A stretch of DNA of 64,000 nucleotides from Branchiostoma floridae (Eukaryota; Chordata; Leptocardii; Amphioxiformes; Branchiostomatidae). A program made the position numbers and the translations under genes. The notes under the pieces were generated by a model. That model was given only the letters and a program-made list of their open reading frames with translations, did not search any database and was not told the origin of the DNA. Below, one piece after another: positions 26,601 to 35,945 of this stretch (the stretch's first letter is position 1; each line of letters opens with the position of its first letter). The DNA is taken from assembly GCF_000003815.2 (NCBI RefSeq), contig NC_049992.1, positions 1 to 64,000 on the forward strand, read 5' to 3'.

Positions 26601-29600
26601 ACTTCTGACATTTAGGCTTAAAGTGCTCGTACCAGCAAAATGACTGCCATGTTGCGAAACGACTTCTGCCAAGTAACGTTACCAAAACGACTGCAGCGAG
26701 CTGACAATGTAGACGACGGTTATGTTACAAGAAGAAATCTAACAATTTTCCCTCTTGCTCGCCCCCCTCCCCCAGTCTGGCCCTGTACACGCTGATCTCC
26801 GATGGAGGCGGTCTGGACCAGACTACGCAGATAGGGGCACAGGGAAGCTTTGAACTCCTAAAGCAAAGGTGAGGAGAAACGTGTATTTGATAGATACTGA
26901 TGATTATTTCTTAACGTTACTGATGATTTTGCTCCCATCTTTTACGAAGTTTTATGCCCCTGTCAAACATTCAGGACCCACATATGACTTTGATTGTTCA
27001 ACATCTATAGCAGGCTGGCTCAGACGACTTTTAAAGACTTGTAGGCTAGGCAGCCTCGCCGACCAACTCCCAACCACAGATGACCAAATATCCTTGTTAA
27101 CCATCGTGAACAACATGTTTGGCCATGGCTGGCTATGTGAGACATGGGTTTGATGTACCAGTTTGATGTACCAGTTTGTGTTTTCTACTGAAATAGGGTG
27201 AAGACTTGGCGGCTCGACAGGGAGGGCACCCTGCCAGAGGACCTGAAATACCGTGGAGTAAGTCATATTTGCTCTATGCTCTTTTAAGATATTCATTCTG
27301 TTGCATTTCGCCCTGCAATTATGCTTAACCATTTAATGACGCCCTGTGTCTGTATACCTCCCCAGTATGTCATTTGGTATAAAACAGCAGCTTCTGCATC
27401 TGCCTTTTACCTCCACAACCGACGTCAGTTCTCCGTTTTTTCACCTGGGTGAAGTGAGGAAAGTCGTGTTAAGCGCCTTTCCCAAGGACACAAGATCGGT
27501 AGCGTAAAAAGTTTTGAACCTATGACCTCTGGGCTGTGAGCCGGCTAGCCAAACATCCTGTAGTTTTGGCACACGTCCCAAGTTATGTCGCTGACCCTCC
27601 AGGTGAATAAATGATCCAGGACCTGTTTTGTTTTGTTTTGTACATGACAGGTTGCCAACGCGGACGACCTGCCGAAGTACTACTATCGCGACGATGCCCT
27701 GCCCACCTATGACGTCATCAAGAAGCATGTCACCCTGGTTGTGAACTACTTCTACAGTCCTGATGGTGAGAGGCTAGACTAACCTGACTAAAATCGCGCC
27801 CCTAGCGGCCGGCCCTACAATTACCCCCGCCCTAGGAGGGGGTCATTAACCCCAGTTAGCGAGAGATTGTGTAAACACAGGCTAGTGGCTAGACAAGCTT
27901 TAAATGTATTATCAAAAGTAAAATTTGCTAGAAGTGCACTTGGAATGGATTTGATGTCTTTCTTACTTTAATATTTTCCTTGGCCTTGCTGCTTAGGTCC
28001 ACAACCAATAGAGAGTTGGCATACTTCCTCAAACACTATTGGTTGATCTACATACAGACATGTGTATATATGTATAAATGTGAAAATGTATGTGTATATG
28101 AAAATATTGTGAAAGTTTCAAACGTTATTTCTGAAAAAAAAATGATATCATCTAACCACTGTCCATTTCAGCGGAAGGCAAGTCCACCAAACTGGACGCA
28201 GATCGTGAAATACAGGCGTTTGCGAAGGCCCTTGTTGAGAGTGAAATCCAGGTAAGCAATTGAATGATCCCGCTAAAATGAAACAATGCGTTGAGTTTGA
28301 TGATAAGTTGATCTTACAGTAAGGTCTTGGTCAAGTACTGACGTTCTGAGAAACAAGATGGCGCCTGCATGACGTCAAATTCCACCATGGCAGCGCCCAA
28401 TGTGCCAGTGAAAACAATACAATTTTGACATTCGTCAAACCTGTAATAAGACCATGCAGGAAACCCTACACTGCGCCGTTATTGTTTTCTTATTTTTTCT
28501 TATGGATTTTAAAATTATTATCATTTCTATTACTATTACCATCATCATGATTGTTATCATTATTATTATCGTCATCATCACTACTATTGCTATTGTAATC
28601 ACTATTTCAATCATCATTATTATGATTATGATTATCAATACTATTACTATTATTTGCATTATCATTATCATTATAGATCATAATTATTATAATCAAGCGC
28701 CCTTCCTCGTTCCCAGGGAGTTCCCGGAAACGGCAAGTTGTCCACCGTGGATGAGCTTGTGCAGATCCTGACGTGCATCATCTTCACGGCCAGCGTGCAG
28801 CACGCAGCCGTCAACTTCATGCAGTGGGACCAGTACGGCTTCGTGCCCAACATGCCGCTCGTGCTGGAGGGGGAACCGCCAAAAAATAAGGTTTTTAAGT
28901 AGCAAACTGTCATCATATATCTGTCTTTTATTTAGATCTGTCTCAAGTTAACCGTTTTAACTGTCTTAATTCAACCCTTGTCCATTTTAGCCATTTTTTC
29001 AACTTAACAACAAAAGTGTAAAAATAGATACCTGACTTCGATTTGCGAGGTTAAAGGTGGGAGGAGAGGGATGGGCTCCACCTTCCAATACCATACTCTA
29101 GACACAGAGTATGACAACCCACAGCCCCTACAGCCTCAAAAAGGCTATTCTACTACCCTTTATCTTACGTTTGAATGTCTGCTGAACTTCATATTTCCTG
29201 CGTCACTGATGAAAACTTGCAGATCCTAGACCTGAACGCCTGACCGTTTACAACATCTACCAAGTTGCTTGAGTATCTTCTGTATAGTGGATTATTACAA
29301 TCCTACATTTTCACCATTGCAGGAAGCGAGAAGAAGCAATTTCTATGTAAGAGTAGTTCTATGACACTTTTACATGTATGTTTTGTCTTTGCTGTGACTT
29401 GTACGTAGCCCGGTTGGGCAAAAATGTACAATAAAGGTCTTCATTCATTCATTGTATCCCTTTTGTCAAGTAGGAGGCCCTGACGGAACAGGCTGTCCTG
29501 GACGCGCTCCCCTCTAAGTACCAGACTCTGCGGATCAACCTACTGACGGAACTGCTCAGCGAGCGCTCCACGCAGCCTCTGGGGGACTTCGAGGTGAAAT

Positions 29601-30883
29601 ATCTCCAGGGAGACAAGGCGGAAACAGTCCTCAATTCGTAAGTAAAATTAATGTCCTTGGTAAAACATCTATTACACACTGTCACACATAGCCAACCATG
29701 GCCTCCCGACCTTCTCCAGACCATGGTTGGGAGTTAAGACCCTGTCACACATAGACAACCATGGCCTCCCGGCCTTCTCCAGACCATGGTTGGGAGTTAA
29801 GCCCCTGTCACACATAGCCGACCATGGCCTCCCGACCTTCTCCAGACCAATGGTTGGGAGTTAAGCCCCTGTCACACATAGCCGACCATGGCCTCCCGAC
29901 CTTCTCCAGACCAATGGTTGGGAGTTAAGGAGTTAAGCCCCTGTCACACATAGCCGACCATGGCCTCCCGACCTTCTCCAGACCATTGTTGGGAGTTAAG
30001 CCCCTGTCACACATAGCCGACCATGGCCTCCCGACCTTCTCCAGACCAATGGTTGGGAGTTAAGGAGTTAAGCCCCTGTCACACATAGCCGACCATGGCC
30101 TCCCGACCTTCTCCAGACCATTGTTGGGAGTTAAGCCCCTGTCACACATAGCCGACCATGGCCTCCCGACTTTCTCCAGACCATTGTTGGGAGTTAAGCC
30201 CCTGTCACACATAGCCGACCATGGCCTCCCGACCTTCTCCAGACCATGGTTGGGAGTTAAGCCCCTGTCACACATAGCCGACCATGGCCTCCCGTCCTTC
30301 TCCAGACCATTGTTGGGAGTTAAGCCCCTGTCACACATAGCCGACCATGGCCTCCCGACCTTCTCCAGAACATGGTTGGGAGTTAAGCCCCTGTCACACA
30401 TAGCCGACCATGGCCCGTCCTTCTCTTGGCCATGGTTGAGAGCTAGTCGTGAACAAGGTCGTCTGTGGTTGAGAGTTGGTCGGCGAAGTTGCATGTTGCA
30501 AGTTTCTCGTTTGCTAGTCTGGAGCTAGAATAGAACACATTCCAGACTACTCCCGACACAGCACCGACATGGGTTGGGGAGCGGTCGGGCACATTGTCTT
30601 GGGGAGGTCTCAGTCATGTGTGACGGGCTTAAAACTGATTTCAAAAACACATTGCTAATTTAGTTTGGGATGTGATACCATGCCACTAGCCAAGTAACAC
30701 TTGCAATCACTTAAGTCTGAAAATAATATGTTTCGTTTCTGAAGTCTTTGTTCCCACCTGAATAGATTCCAGGAAGACTTGGCAAAGATCGCGAAGGACA
30801 TCGAGCATGAAAACTCCACCCAGCGGTTCAAGCCGTACGACTACCTGGACCCTCGCCAGATCCCCAACGCCATCAGCATCTAA
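4889..30883 (+). CDS. PLAT-lipoxygenase, tandem copy 1 (LOX-1)
   Basis: Non-heme iron dioxygenase of the animal lipoxygenase family, expected to oxygenate polyunsaturated fatty acids. Exons: 4889-5049, 5483-5652, 8911-9047, 9532-9576, 10269-10409, 24378-24475, 24955-25096, 25519-25617, 25850-25946, 26392-26509, 26776-26868, 27197-27257, 27651-27765, 28172-28251, 28717-28890, 29474-29637, 30766-30883. All joins are GT-AG and phase-consistent, giving 670 residues. The PLAT/LH2 domain spans about 1-112 and the catalytic domain the rest. Iron ligands in visible numbering are H357 and H362 (HEAIPH), H548 and N552 (QHAAVN), and C-terminal I670. Other family marks are YYRDD and [11 protein letters not shown]. 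The first coding exon seen in LOX-2 was not found, so the 5' end is open; Met at 4892 is the only in-frame start seen. Substrate and positional specificity cannot be read from the sequence. Confidence 0.92.
5255..5481. repeat. ATTC tetranucleotide repeat in LOX-1 intron
   Basis: Degenerate ATTC/CATC units run into the acceptor CCATTCCAG. LOX-2 has a much shorter ATTCATCC stretch at the same intron position (about 46020-46040), so the repeat was present before duplication and expanded in LOX-1. Confidence 0.9.
5660..6232. repeat. 20-bp ATTCAGATTCATGGTTCATG minisatellite
   Basis: About 28 units of a GATTCAGATTCATGGTTCAT-like monomer start directly after the LOX-1 exon ending at 5652. LOX-2 does not have this array in the same intron. 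Confidence 0.95.
6886..7429. mobile_element. TTAA-flanked inverted-repeat element interrupted by an assembly gap
   Basis: The left end TTAATGCCCCG...GTGTATATGGTGAGATAA is mirrored on the right by TTATCTCACCATATACAC...CGGGGCATTAA. TTAA stands outside both ends (6882-6885 and 7430-7433). The interior is 470 Ns (6922-7391). TTAA targeting is typical of piggyBac- and Kolobok-type elements; the class is inferred from the ends only. Confidence 0.7.
6922..7391. other. Assembly gap, 470 N
   Basis: Run of N inside an inverted-repeat element. ORFs that cross it are artefacts. Confidence 1.
7449..7740. mobile_element. Fold-back MITE, complete copy, about 292 bp
   Basis: Roughly 60-bp terminal inverted repeats start TTCACACG and continue through CAAGTCCGTA and AGCCTCTACCAG. 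The interior is itself palindromic, with TGTTATC-type arms around 7565 and 7625. It lies in LOX-1 intron 2. A partial copy is at 4652-4861. Confidence 0.85.
7755..7875. repeat. Short C-tract repeat (TTTTCGCCCCCC)
   Basis: Several CTCGCCCCCC and TTTTCGCCCCCC units, including GATCTCGCCCC and its inverse GGGGCGAGATC. Low complexity, not coding. Confidence 0.75.
9990..10240 (+). repeat. Dispersed repeat in LOX-1 intron 4 (copy 1)
   Basis: Shares TTCAGTCATTT, CAACCTTCCTG and CAGAGGATGTC with 39830-40070, and the last phrase again with about 42470-42500 just upstream of LOX-2. Family not identified. Confidence 0.65.
10628..10764 (+). repeat. Left terminal inverted repeat of the 13.6-kb element
   Basis: Starts CACCCCATACAAGTACCG and is the reverse complement of 24092-24228 apart from two transitions near the inner end. 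Confidence 0.9.
11727..11789 (+). repeat. 63-bp direct repeat, upstream copy
   Basis: Identical to 12724-12786, 997 bp downstream in the same orientation. Begins AGATGGCGGCAGAGTGACC and ends TATTTTGAACACC. The 0.93 kb between them has no recognised gene. Confidence 0.9.
12724..12786 (+). repeat. 63-bp direct repeat, downstream copy
   Basis: Second copy of the unit at 11727-11789. Its last 30 bp are also the left terminus of the TIR element that follows. Confidence 0.9.
12754..13475. mobile_element. TIR element (TGTTCGATCATGCTCTATTT), copy inside the 13.6-kb insert
   Basis: The left end CCTGTTCGATCATGCTCTAT...GAACACC and the internal phrases TCAAAAACAGCG, ATGCATCCTGCC-like and GCATTTTTCTTTGGCC recur in order at 48842-49124 in LOX-2. 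There the right end is an inverted copy of the left. This copy is longer and more decayed at its right end. Confidence 0.65.
15184..15220. repeat. ATAC microsatellite
   Basis: About nine CATA units. Confidence 0.95.
15513..15703. mobile_element. MITE with TACTGTAAATGC ends, 191 bp
   Basis: Ends are TACTGTAAATG...CATTTACAGTA. The interior has CGCGAACTTAAAACCACC and CCATGGAAGTAAGAGACTA motifs. A second copy, cut by a gap, is at 58945-59126 in inverse orientation. Confidence 0.85.
15706..16700. repeat. Satellite array, about 143-bp period, seven copies
   Basis: GTGCGGAATGGNTCCCNGACAT recurs at about 15777, 15918, 16060, 16207, 16351, 16495 and 16640, with GTCGAAAAAGCTAAATTTGG and CGATGTCCGATTTTATTC between. 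The central copies are more alike than the outer ones, the usual pattern of unequal exchange. The array starts within a few bases of the MITE end at 15703. ORFs across it are repeat artefacts. Confidence 0.92.
16701..19039. other. AT-rich interior of the 13.6-kb element, no gene seen
   Basis: No ORF longer than about 90 codons and no recognisable domain on either strand. No clear repeat structure was noticed. Confidence 0.4.
19040..19224. other. Assembly gap, 185 N
   Basis: Run of N inside the 13.6-kb element. Part of a coding exon could be hidden, but the flanks show none. Confidence 1.
20038..20155. repeat. CA-rich microsatellite
   Basis: Interrupted ACAC/CATA repeats. Histidine/threonine-rich ORFs here come from the repeat. 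Confidence 0.9.
22542..23003. mobile_element. TIR element (AGGGTGGGTACAGAAAAT), copy 1
   Basis: The left end AGGGTGGGTACAGAAAAT is matched by the right end TTTTTGTACCCACCCCT. The interior has repeated CAGGT/GGTCC phrases. A second copy in opposite orientation is at about 50154-50534. Confidence 0.8.
24092..24228 (-). repeat. Right terminal inverted repeat of the 13.6-kb element
   Basis: Reverse complement of 10628-10764. Ends GGTACTTGTATGGGGTG, followed directly by the GATGCAT duplication. Confidence 0.9.
25225..25518 (+). mobile_element. Retroelement-like 3' end abutting a LOX-1 exon
   Basis: Shares ordered phrases (CACATTCACGGAC, TTCGTCTTCC, CAATTAGCC, CTTGCAA(A)TAAACTTT) with 60385-60655 downstream of LOX-2. 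The AATAAACTTT end resembles a polyadenylated retroelement tail. The following TGTATTTAAG is the acceptor of the exon at 25519, so the element seems to supply this splice site. LOX-2 uses an unrelated acceptor sequence there. Confidence 0.6.
25850..25946 (+). CDS. LOX-1 exon with first two iron-ligand histidines
   Basis: Encodes [17 protein letters not shown] followed by NYHEAIPHL. The His-x4-His pair (H357, H362 in visible numbering) corresponds to the two helix-borne iron ligands of animal lipoxygenases. The next exon (26392-26509) continues with FTHLLVEAC and [13 protein letters not shown], matching the conserved core that follows in the family. Confidence 0.95.
26525..26720. repeat. Intronic GTAGCGAAACGACTTCTG repeat, LOX-1
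   Basis: Degenerate 20-25 bp units directly after the exon ending at 26509. A fuller array is at the same intron position in LOX-2 (53765-54005), so the repeat pre-dates the duplication. Confidence 0.85.
27005..27180. mobile_element. Relic of the TTAAGCCCNGTCACACAT MITE family in LOX-1
   Basis: Contains CGACCAACTCCCAACCACAG and a CATGG...GGCTATGTGAGACATGGG end, shared with about 54720-55010 of LOX-2 at the same intron position and with the element at 29672-30633. Confidence 0.6.
27405..27600 (-). mobile_element. tRNA-derived SINE family 2, LOX-1 intron copy
   Basis: Reverse strand: a decayed tRNA-like head around 27590-27510, then TGTGTCCTTGGGAAAGGCGC, CACGACTTTCCTCACTTCACC and ACGTCGGTTGTGGAGGT-type body. 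The same intron of LOX-2 carries a copy at 55480-55633, so this insertion pre-dates the gene duplication. Confidence 0.75.
27783..27886 (+). repeat. Dispersed repeat, copy 2 (inverse of 968-1066)
   Basis: Starts CCTGACTAAAATCGCG and ends GTGTAAACACAGG. See 968-1066. Confidence 0.75.
28500..28690. repeat. ATT/ATC low-complexity repeat in LOX-1 intron
   Basis: TATTATCATT-type trinucleotide-like repeat just upstream of the metal-site exon. It produces isoleucine-rich ORFs on both strands that are not genes. Confidence 0.9.
28717..28890 (+). CDS. LOX-1 metal-site exon (His and Asn ligands)
   Basis: Encodes 58 residues from [18 protein letters not shown] to GEPPKNK. QHAAVN supplies His548 and Asn552 as iron ligands, and VPNMP follows as in the family. 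The donor is the weak GTTTTTAAG. The exon is identical at all 174 bases to LOX-2 57800-57973, including silent positions. Confidence 0.95.
29276..29455 (+). mobile_element. LINE 3' tail with ATTC repeats, LOX-1 intron
   Basis: Ends GTACAATAAAGGTCTTCATT followed by short ATTC repeats, typical of CR1/L2-type LINE 3' ends. A homologous copy at the same intron position in LOX-2 (58311-58500) shows the insertion is older than the duplication. Confidence 0.7.
29672..30633. mobile_element. MITE whose left end is amplified into a minisatellite
   Basis: About twelve units of roughly 61-72 bp (CCCCTGTCACACATAGCC, ACCATGGCCTCCCGACC, GGTTGGGAGTTAAG) fill 29672-30420. The distal end ATGTGTGACGGGCTTA at about 30618-30633 is the inverse of the unit start TTAAGCCCCTGTCACACAT. 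The array is therefore best read as repeated copies of one MITE terminus. It lies in the last intron of LOX-1. LOX-2 has a gap and another MITE there. Confidence 0.8.
30766..30883 (+). CDS. LOX-1 terminal exon
   Basis: Encodes [16 protein letters not shown] to QIPNAISI and TAA. The C-terminal isoleucine, whose carboxylate is the fifth iron ligand in lipoxygenases, is present. The PNxIxI ending is a family hallmark and fixes the stop. Confidence 0.95.
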
Positions 30884-33800
30884 GACATCTAGCTGTTCTG
30901 TTTACATTGAAAGTTTTCGTCAAGGATCACACATGTGACAATCTTATGCGTGTGAAGTTAAAGACTAAAAACTTTCACATTCGTATATATACAATATGCT
31001 TGCAGGTCTGCAATGTATAACCAAATGTATAACAAAAAATGCTTTTTTTAAAAAAGCTAGTCTTGCAAGCTTACATAACGGTCAGGATGAAATGTTGACA
31101 GAAGATACTTTATAAGTAACAAAAAAGGCACATTGGCAAAGTGCCCAATCCTAGCAGAAAGAGAGAGAGAGAAGATAAGGATAATGCTTTTTACATATCA
31201 AGGAGGTTTGATGCTAGTAGATAGACTCTTATGATAGAAGACTTAAGGAAGATACTTGCAAGTACACGCTAATGCCACAGCAAGTAAACTCGACAGTTAC
31301 TAAGCTTGTTACCAATTTTGAAACTTGACCTGTAACAAGATGCACGGTGCACCACTATTGGTAACGCCATGTCTCCAAATTGTGACTTACATTGTTCTAT
31401 AAAATAATCACTGCGCGAAAACACAGATTTCCGCTTTGCAAACCCGTGCACACATGCAAGTAAATTCAGAGCGTCCACGGGTTCCCACGAGTGCCCACTG
31501 TGCGAACGTGACGTGCCCCCACATGGGACACCCGTGCAAACCCGTGTAAACGGACCACTCGCGTGTCCATAACGTGCCCTTCCTGTGGAAACCCGTGTGC
31601 ACTAGCCGTACAATCTTAGTAAACTTGTGCGTACGCGTGGAAACTATCGACGTATGCTTTTGTGTGCGAATGACTGTTGCATAACTTAACGGCTAATTAT
31701 CACCTAATTATCTCCCCGGGGCTCGACTGCGCCATTATTACACCCTTTGTCATTAAAAGCAGCGCCATTTTCACTGCCCGGGCTTTCCCAGCCCAAAAAT
31801 TTACCCTCCCAGGTTTTCCCTTCCCCTGTATACAATGTGTTTGCTTTTATTCTTTCTAAATGGTGAATTATCTTTCGTTAATTTTCGTTTTTTTTTGAGA
31901 GAGAGAGTCGACCGCTCCTGACGCGTTCCTTCATATGTACTTAGTGCTGTCGCCCCTGCTTTAGCTTCCAAAGGTTCGTCGGTCCTCCATCACGTTGTTT
32001 TGGGGTTGTTATCCGCAGTCGCTCCACTCCAGGACGTTATAAACGTTGTCCTTTCTCCACTGTGCAGTCGCTCCAAGTTCGATGACAGAAAATTCCTGTA
32101 GGTCTCTTGAATTCAGCTCTGTACATTATGATGTCGGCAGCATATACATTTATCACATAGTCGTTGCAGAATTCCAAGCGTGGACGTGCAAGTTCGTAAC
32201 AGTGGTATCCAGCCGAGCCGAAGGAACTCCAAATCACCCAAGTCGACCGGACAGAATCTTGTGTACCACGTAGAGCGACGTAGAGTTAACAGTCAGGGGC
32301 GCATCTGGCGATCCGAGCGGTGGGGATCACCACACCCCACCCACAGAGAGCCCGCCCGACTCTCGGTAGACTGGATCATGAATAGTTAGGAGGCCAGTCG
32401 TTGCTCTGAAAGTAGAATTTGGTCCCATGGCACTAGCAGTGGATTTCAATTCGATGGCAAGATAATGTCCGGTCTTGATGTAGAATCATTCCCAAGCTCT
32501 CAATGAGTGCCTGCGCTGTTTGTCGTGCGATCAAATACTTAGCTATCGGCCGGTTTGCGCAGCGTGAAAGCACTCTGAATGAGAAGATTTGAAATGACAA
32601 CCGTCACGGGTTTGAAAATTGGGACACGTGTGTTGATTGGTCCTCATTTCCAAACACCCACCTCATGTGTGAAATACGATTGGCTACTTCGGATGGGTAT
32701 TTGAATAAAGACACAATAACTCATTGTATATACTATTTGTGTGTATCATCAAGGAGTTTGTACATAATGCCCTGCGTTCTACAAGTATTCTCAGTTCACT
32801 AAAGGAAGCTTGAGCTTTTCGTATGTATCATTGTTTTATCAAATATACAAATCGCATAAGTTCTAATATTTTTCTCAAAACACCTTGGGCTTTAGATAAA
32901 TCATTTGTGTCTGCAGAAAGCCTACCAACAAAAACAAAAAAGAAACATTTAAGATTATCGACCAACTACACCCTGTGTATGTAGCCTCCCGCTAAACTCC
33001 CTTCCACGGTAAACTTACTTTCCCGGCATTAGAAAACCTTAGTCAACATTGAAAATCGCGAACCAGCCCGCATAAAATAAAATCCAACCCTCCTCGTAGC
33101 CTGCGACGGAGGCTATGAGACACGCGCGTCGGGATGCCATGCCGGGAAACAAAACAATGAAATGTGTATTGGGCCATGGGGGAGGGGTGCTTGTGAAAGT
33201 CCAGCAGTAACCTTCTTGCTTTTCACCTTGCTTGTACATGTCGGTATTACCCACTTGTAACAGACATTTAGACATTTGCTGAGTTCATTAGTATTCTGGC
33301 GGGTCAAACTTCCGCCCCTCAATATTCAACCAAAAACCAACTTGAAGCCAGGCAGACAATCTCCATAATACCGATATCAACCAAAAATTACACTGTGAAA
33401 GTGAACTATACAAATATTGAAGTTCTCCATAACCTAATTATCTTTGTAAGTGTTTGAATCGATTTTTTTTCGACAAACAAGGACTCAGTACAATGGAAAC
33501 TCAACACGGTGTCGGAATGCGGCGTTGATATACTGTATAAACAAAGCCGACCGACCAAAGAACAACACTTTCAATCTAATAGAATACATGCATTGATAGG
33601 CGCCGCACTCCAGGTTAAAGCCTAGATGACAATCAACTCATGTAATGTTGCATAGAAAACAATTCATATGATTAGTTACAGAAATCGGGCACACTCCGTT
33701 AAAATTGAATATGTTGCTTCAGTAGTGACTTTAATATTACACTCTATCTGTATATAGAGGTAAAGTAGTTTGTTGAGTTTCGTGTATACGGCACGATTGT

Positions 33801-34506
33801 GTTGCATATCTTATTTCGCGTGCTGTTGGCGTCGGTTTCATTATTGACTTTCCCGCAAGTACATACCGAAATGTGGCAAGGGCTCTGGTTATTTTTACTT
33901 GACAATTCACATAACTGAATCATCAGACACTTCTCAGCTCTCCATTGTTAACGATAATTTTTCAACACGGGGAGTGTGCAACAGTGGGGCGCGTGGACTC
34001 TTCGCGTGCCCTATCGTGCGCACAAGTTTGCATTGTAGGGGCACGCGGGAACAGGCAGTCCGTGGAAACCCGTGCCCACGGTGAGAACACGCCAGGTTTC
34101 ACCATCGTGCACAATATTGGGAACTCGTGGAAATTTACCTTTTCATGCAGTGAATGGACTATGCAATATGGATTAGACGCAATGTGGATTAAATGCATAT
34201 GGGTTGTGCGCTATATGGATTGTAAGCTACATTCTTATAGATATATCGAGCGAATGCTACATGGATTGTATGCTGTATAGATTGTATGACCACAATGCCA
34301 TTGTATGCTATAGCCTATACCTACATGATAGGTAGTCTGGCTTTCCCAAAAGGCTGCTGTATCACTTGACCCCTGTGGCCCTGTTTATACAGTAGTTCCT
34401 AATGTCCAATAGATAGAATATTGGACGAATGACATTTTGTATTTGTAACATGATTTAGCTTATGAGAGAGAAACGCATCGTCTAGGCTTGTGCAAACCAT
34501 ATTTCA
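30884..34506. other. Intergenic DNA downstream of LOX-1, no gene seen
   Basis: 30884-31030 is probably LOX-1 3' UTR, as TTGCAGGTCTGCA near 31003 recurs downstream of LOX-2 near 60217. 31430-31640 and 33965-34130 share GTGGAAACCCGTG-type GC-rich phrases and may be one dispersed repeat. No ORF with recognisable protein similarity was found. Confidence 0.45.
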
Positions 34507-34510
34507 TTAA

Positions 34511-35438
34511 CCCTATTCAGACGGGGGGGGGGGGGCTTTTGAGGCCCGCGCCGACTTCGATGTCCTATAACGTCAGAACGGCTTACGCTAGAGCCACCAA
34601 ATTTGAGGAGTTTTCCTAAAATATTGTTGGCAACAATTTCGTGAAGTTTCACAAATGATCCATTTTTTCGTGTTGCCATGGCAACCGTTTGTTGACAGGC
34701 AGTTTTGCCAAAAATCACTATTTTTGGTTCTAACAATGTATTTTTCACATTTATTTGCTATATTACTGCTATTTTGTTACATAAATAAAATCTTACATTA
34801 TTTTGCATATCTTTCATAATTATATATGCATAAATTATGCTAATTTGATGACGTCATCAGCCCAAAATCCAAGATGGCGGACCGTATAGCCAGATCAAGA
34901 ATAACAAGCTAATTATCCCTTAAAATGTGTAACTACCGGGTATTTTTTATCAAAAACCATCTAAATGAATGAATTTCGTCTATTTCCATTACCCTTTGTT
35001 ATTATTTGCTGCAAAAAAAGTATTTTCAAAAATTCAAGGTGGTGGATATAATATGGCGGAGCTCAACTCGTATCTTAGATGTGCATGACGTCATTTTATG
35101 ATGTTGCTATTGGCAACACAAGTCGTAATGAACATAATTATTCTGTTATCTGCACTTGTGGTTACATTTTTGTAGCATAACTTGAAGTTTTCTGAGAATA
35201 CCCCTTTTTTATGGGTCCGGCCAATATAATAAAATTGATGACGTCATAATTACGTCATCGTATGTCAACGTAACGTCAAACGTCAAATACTTGTCAGATA
35301 TTATGTCGACATTATGTCCTGAAAGTTTGGTGGCCCTTCGGCACGTCGTGTTAGAGTTATAGGACTTAGAAGTGGAGGGCCTCAAAAGCACCCCCCACCC
35401 CCTCCAGGGATGACCAAAAAAGCCCGGTCTGAATAGGG
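34511..35438. mobile_element. TTAA-flanked piggyBac-like non-autonomous element, 928 bp
   Basis: TTAA stands at both borders (34507-34510 and 35439-35442). The termini are CCCTATTCAGAC and GTCTGAATAGGG, and the subterminal GCTTTTGAGGCCC is also inverted at the other end. CCCT termini with TTAA duplications are typical of piggyBac elements; Kolobok also uses TTAA. The interior has no transposase ORF. Confidence 0.85.
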
Positions 35439-35694
35439 TTAAAAAAACACAATACTGTATTTGTCTTTGAAGGAATTACTTAACAACAGCACTGCATATC
35501 TGTCGGAGGTCTCCAAAACCTTGTCCAGATTTTGGGATCATGCCAAACCCTTACTTCCAGATTTTGGCCTGTATTTTTCATTTAAGTTTCCCAAAACTTA
35601 AGGGCCGACGTCAGAAGCCTCCAATATTCTTCTGGTGTTCTTCTCAGCAAGACAGTTACCCCAAGTCTGTGGCGTTTCTGTAAGCAAATGTAAA

Positions 35695-35945
35695 TATAGT
35701 CCCATGACCTTTTTAGGCTGAAGGGCCACTGGCGAAGCCCATCCCTCTCCTTCCACTGCCTTCCACCTCCCCAACCGAAGTCAGGTACCCATTTTTACAC
35801 CTGGGTGGGGTGAGGAAAGAGTAAACTGCCTTTCTCAAGGTAACACGATTGGTGGCATGACGGGATTTGATTTTGAACCCAGGACCTCTGGCTTCTGGAC
35901 CAAACAGCCTTCATTTATGCCAGACGATCCCATAAGACACTTCCT
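35695..35945 (-). mobile_element. tRNA-derived SINE family 2, intergenic copy
   Basis: Reverse strand: GGTCCAGAAGCCAGAGGTCC and GGGTTCAAAATC (B-box-like), then CTTGAGAAAGGCAG, CTTTCCTCACCCCACCCAGG, CTGACTTCGGTTGGGGAGGT and a GGAGAGGGATGGGC tail ending at the CCTAAAAAGGTCATGGGAC phrase. Confidence 0.8.

Noticed and set aside
28717-28908. Stop codon a few codons into the sequence after the metal-site exon, suggesting a truncated LOX-1
   Set aside because: The apparent read-through (KVFK, then stop) is intron sequence. Splicing at GTTTTT joins in frame to GAGGCCCTG at 29474, and LOX-2 has the same arrangement.
30060-30528. 135-144 residue repetitive ORFs on both strands
   Set aside because: They arise from minisatellite monomers lacking stops. 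Frames change at irregular unit lengths and the array is intronic.
32290-32330. Possible LTR-retrotransposon primer-binding site (CTGGCGATCCGAGCGGTGG)
   Set aside because: No paired LTRs, no polypurine tract and no gag/pol reading frame were found around it.
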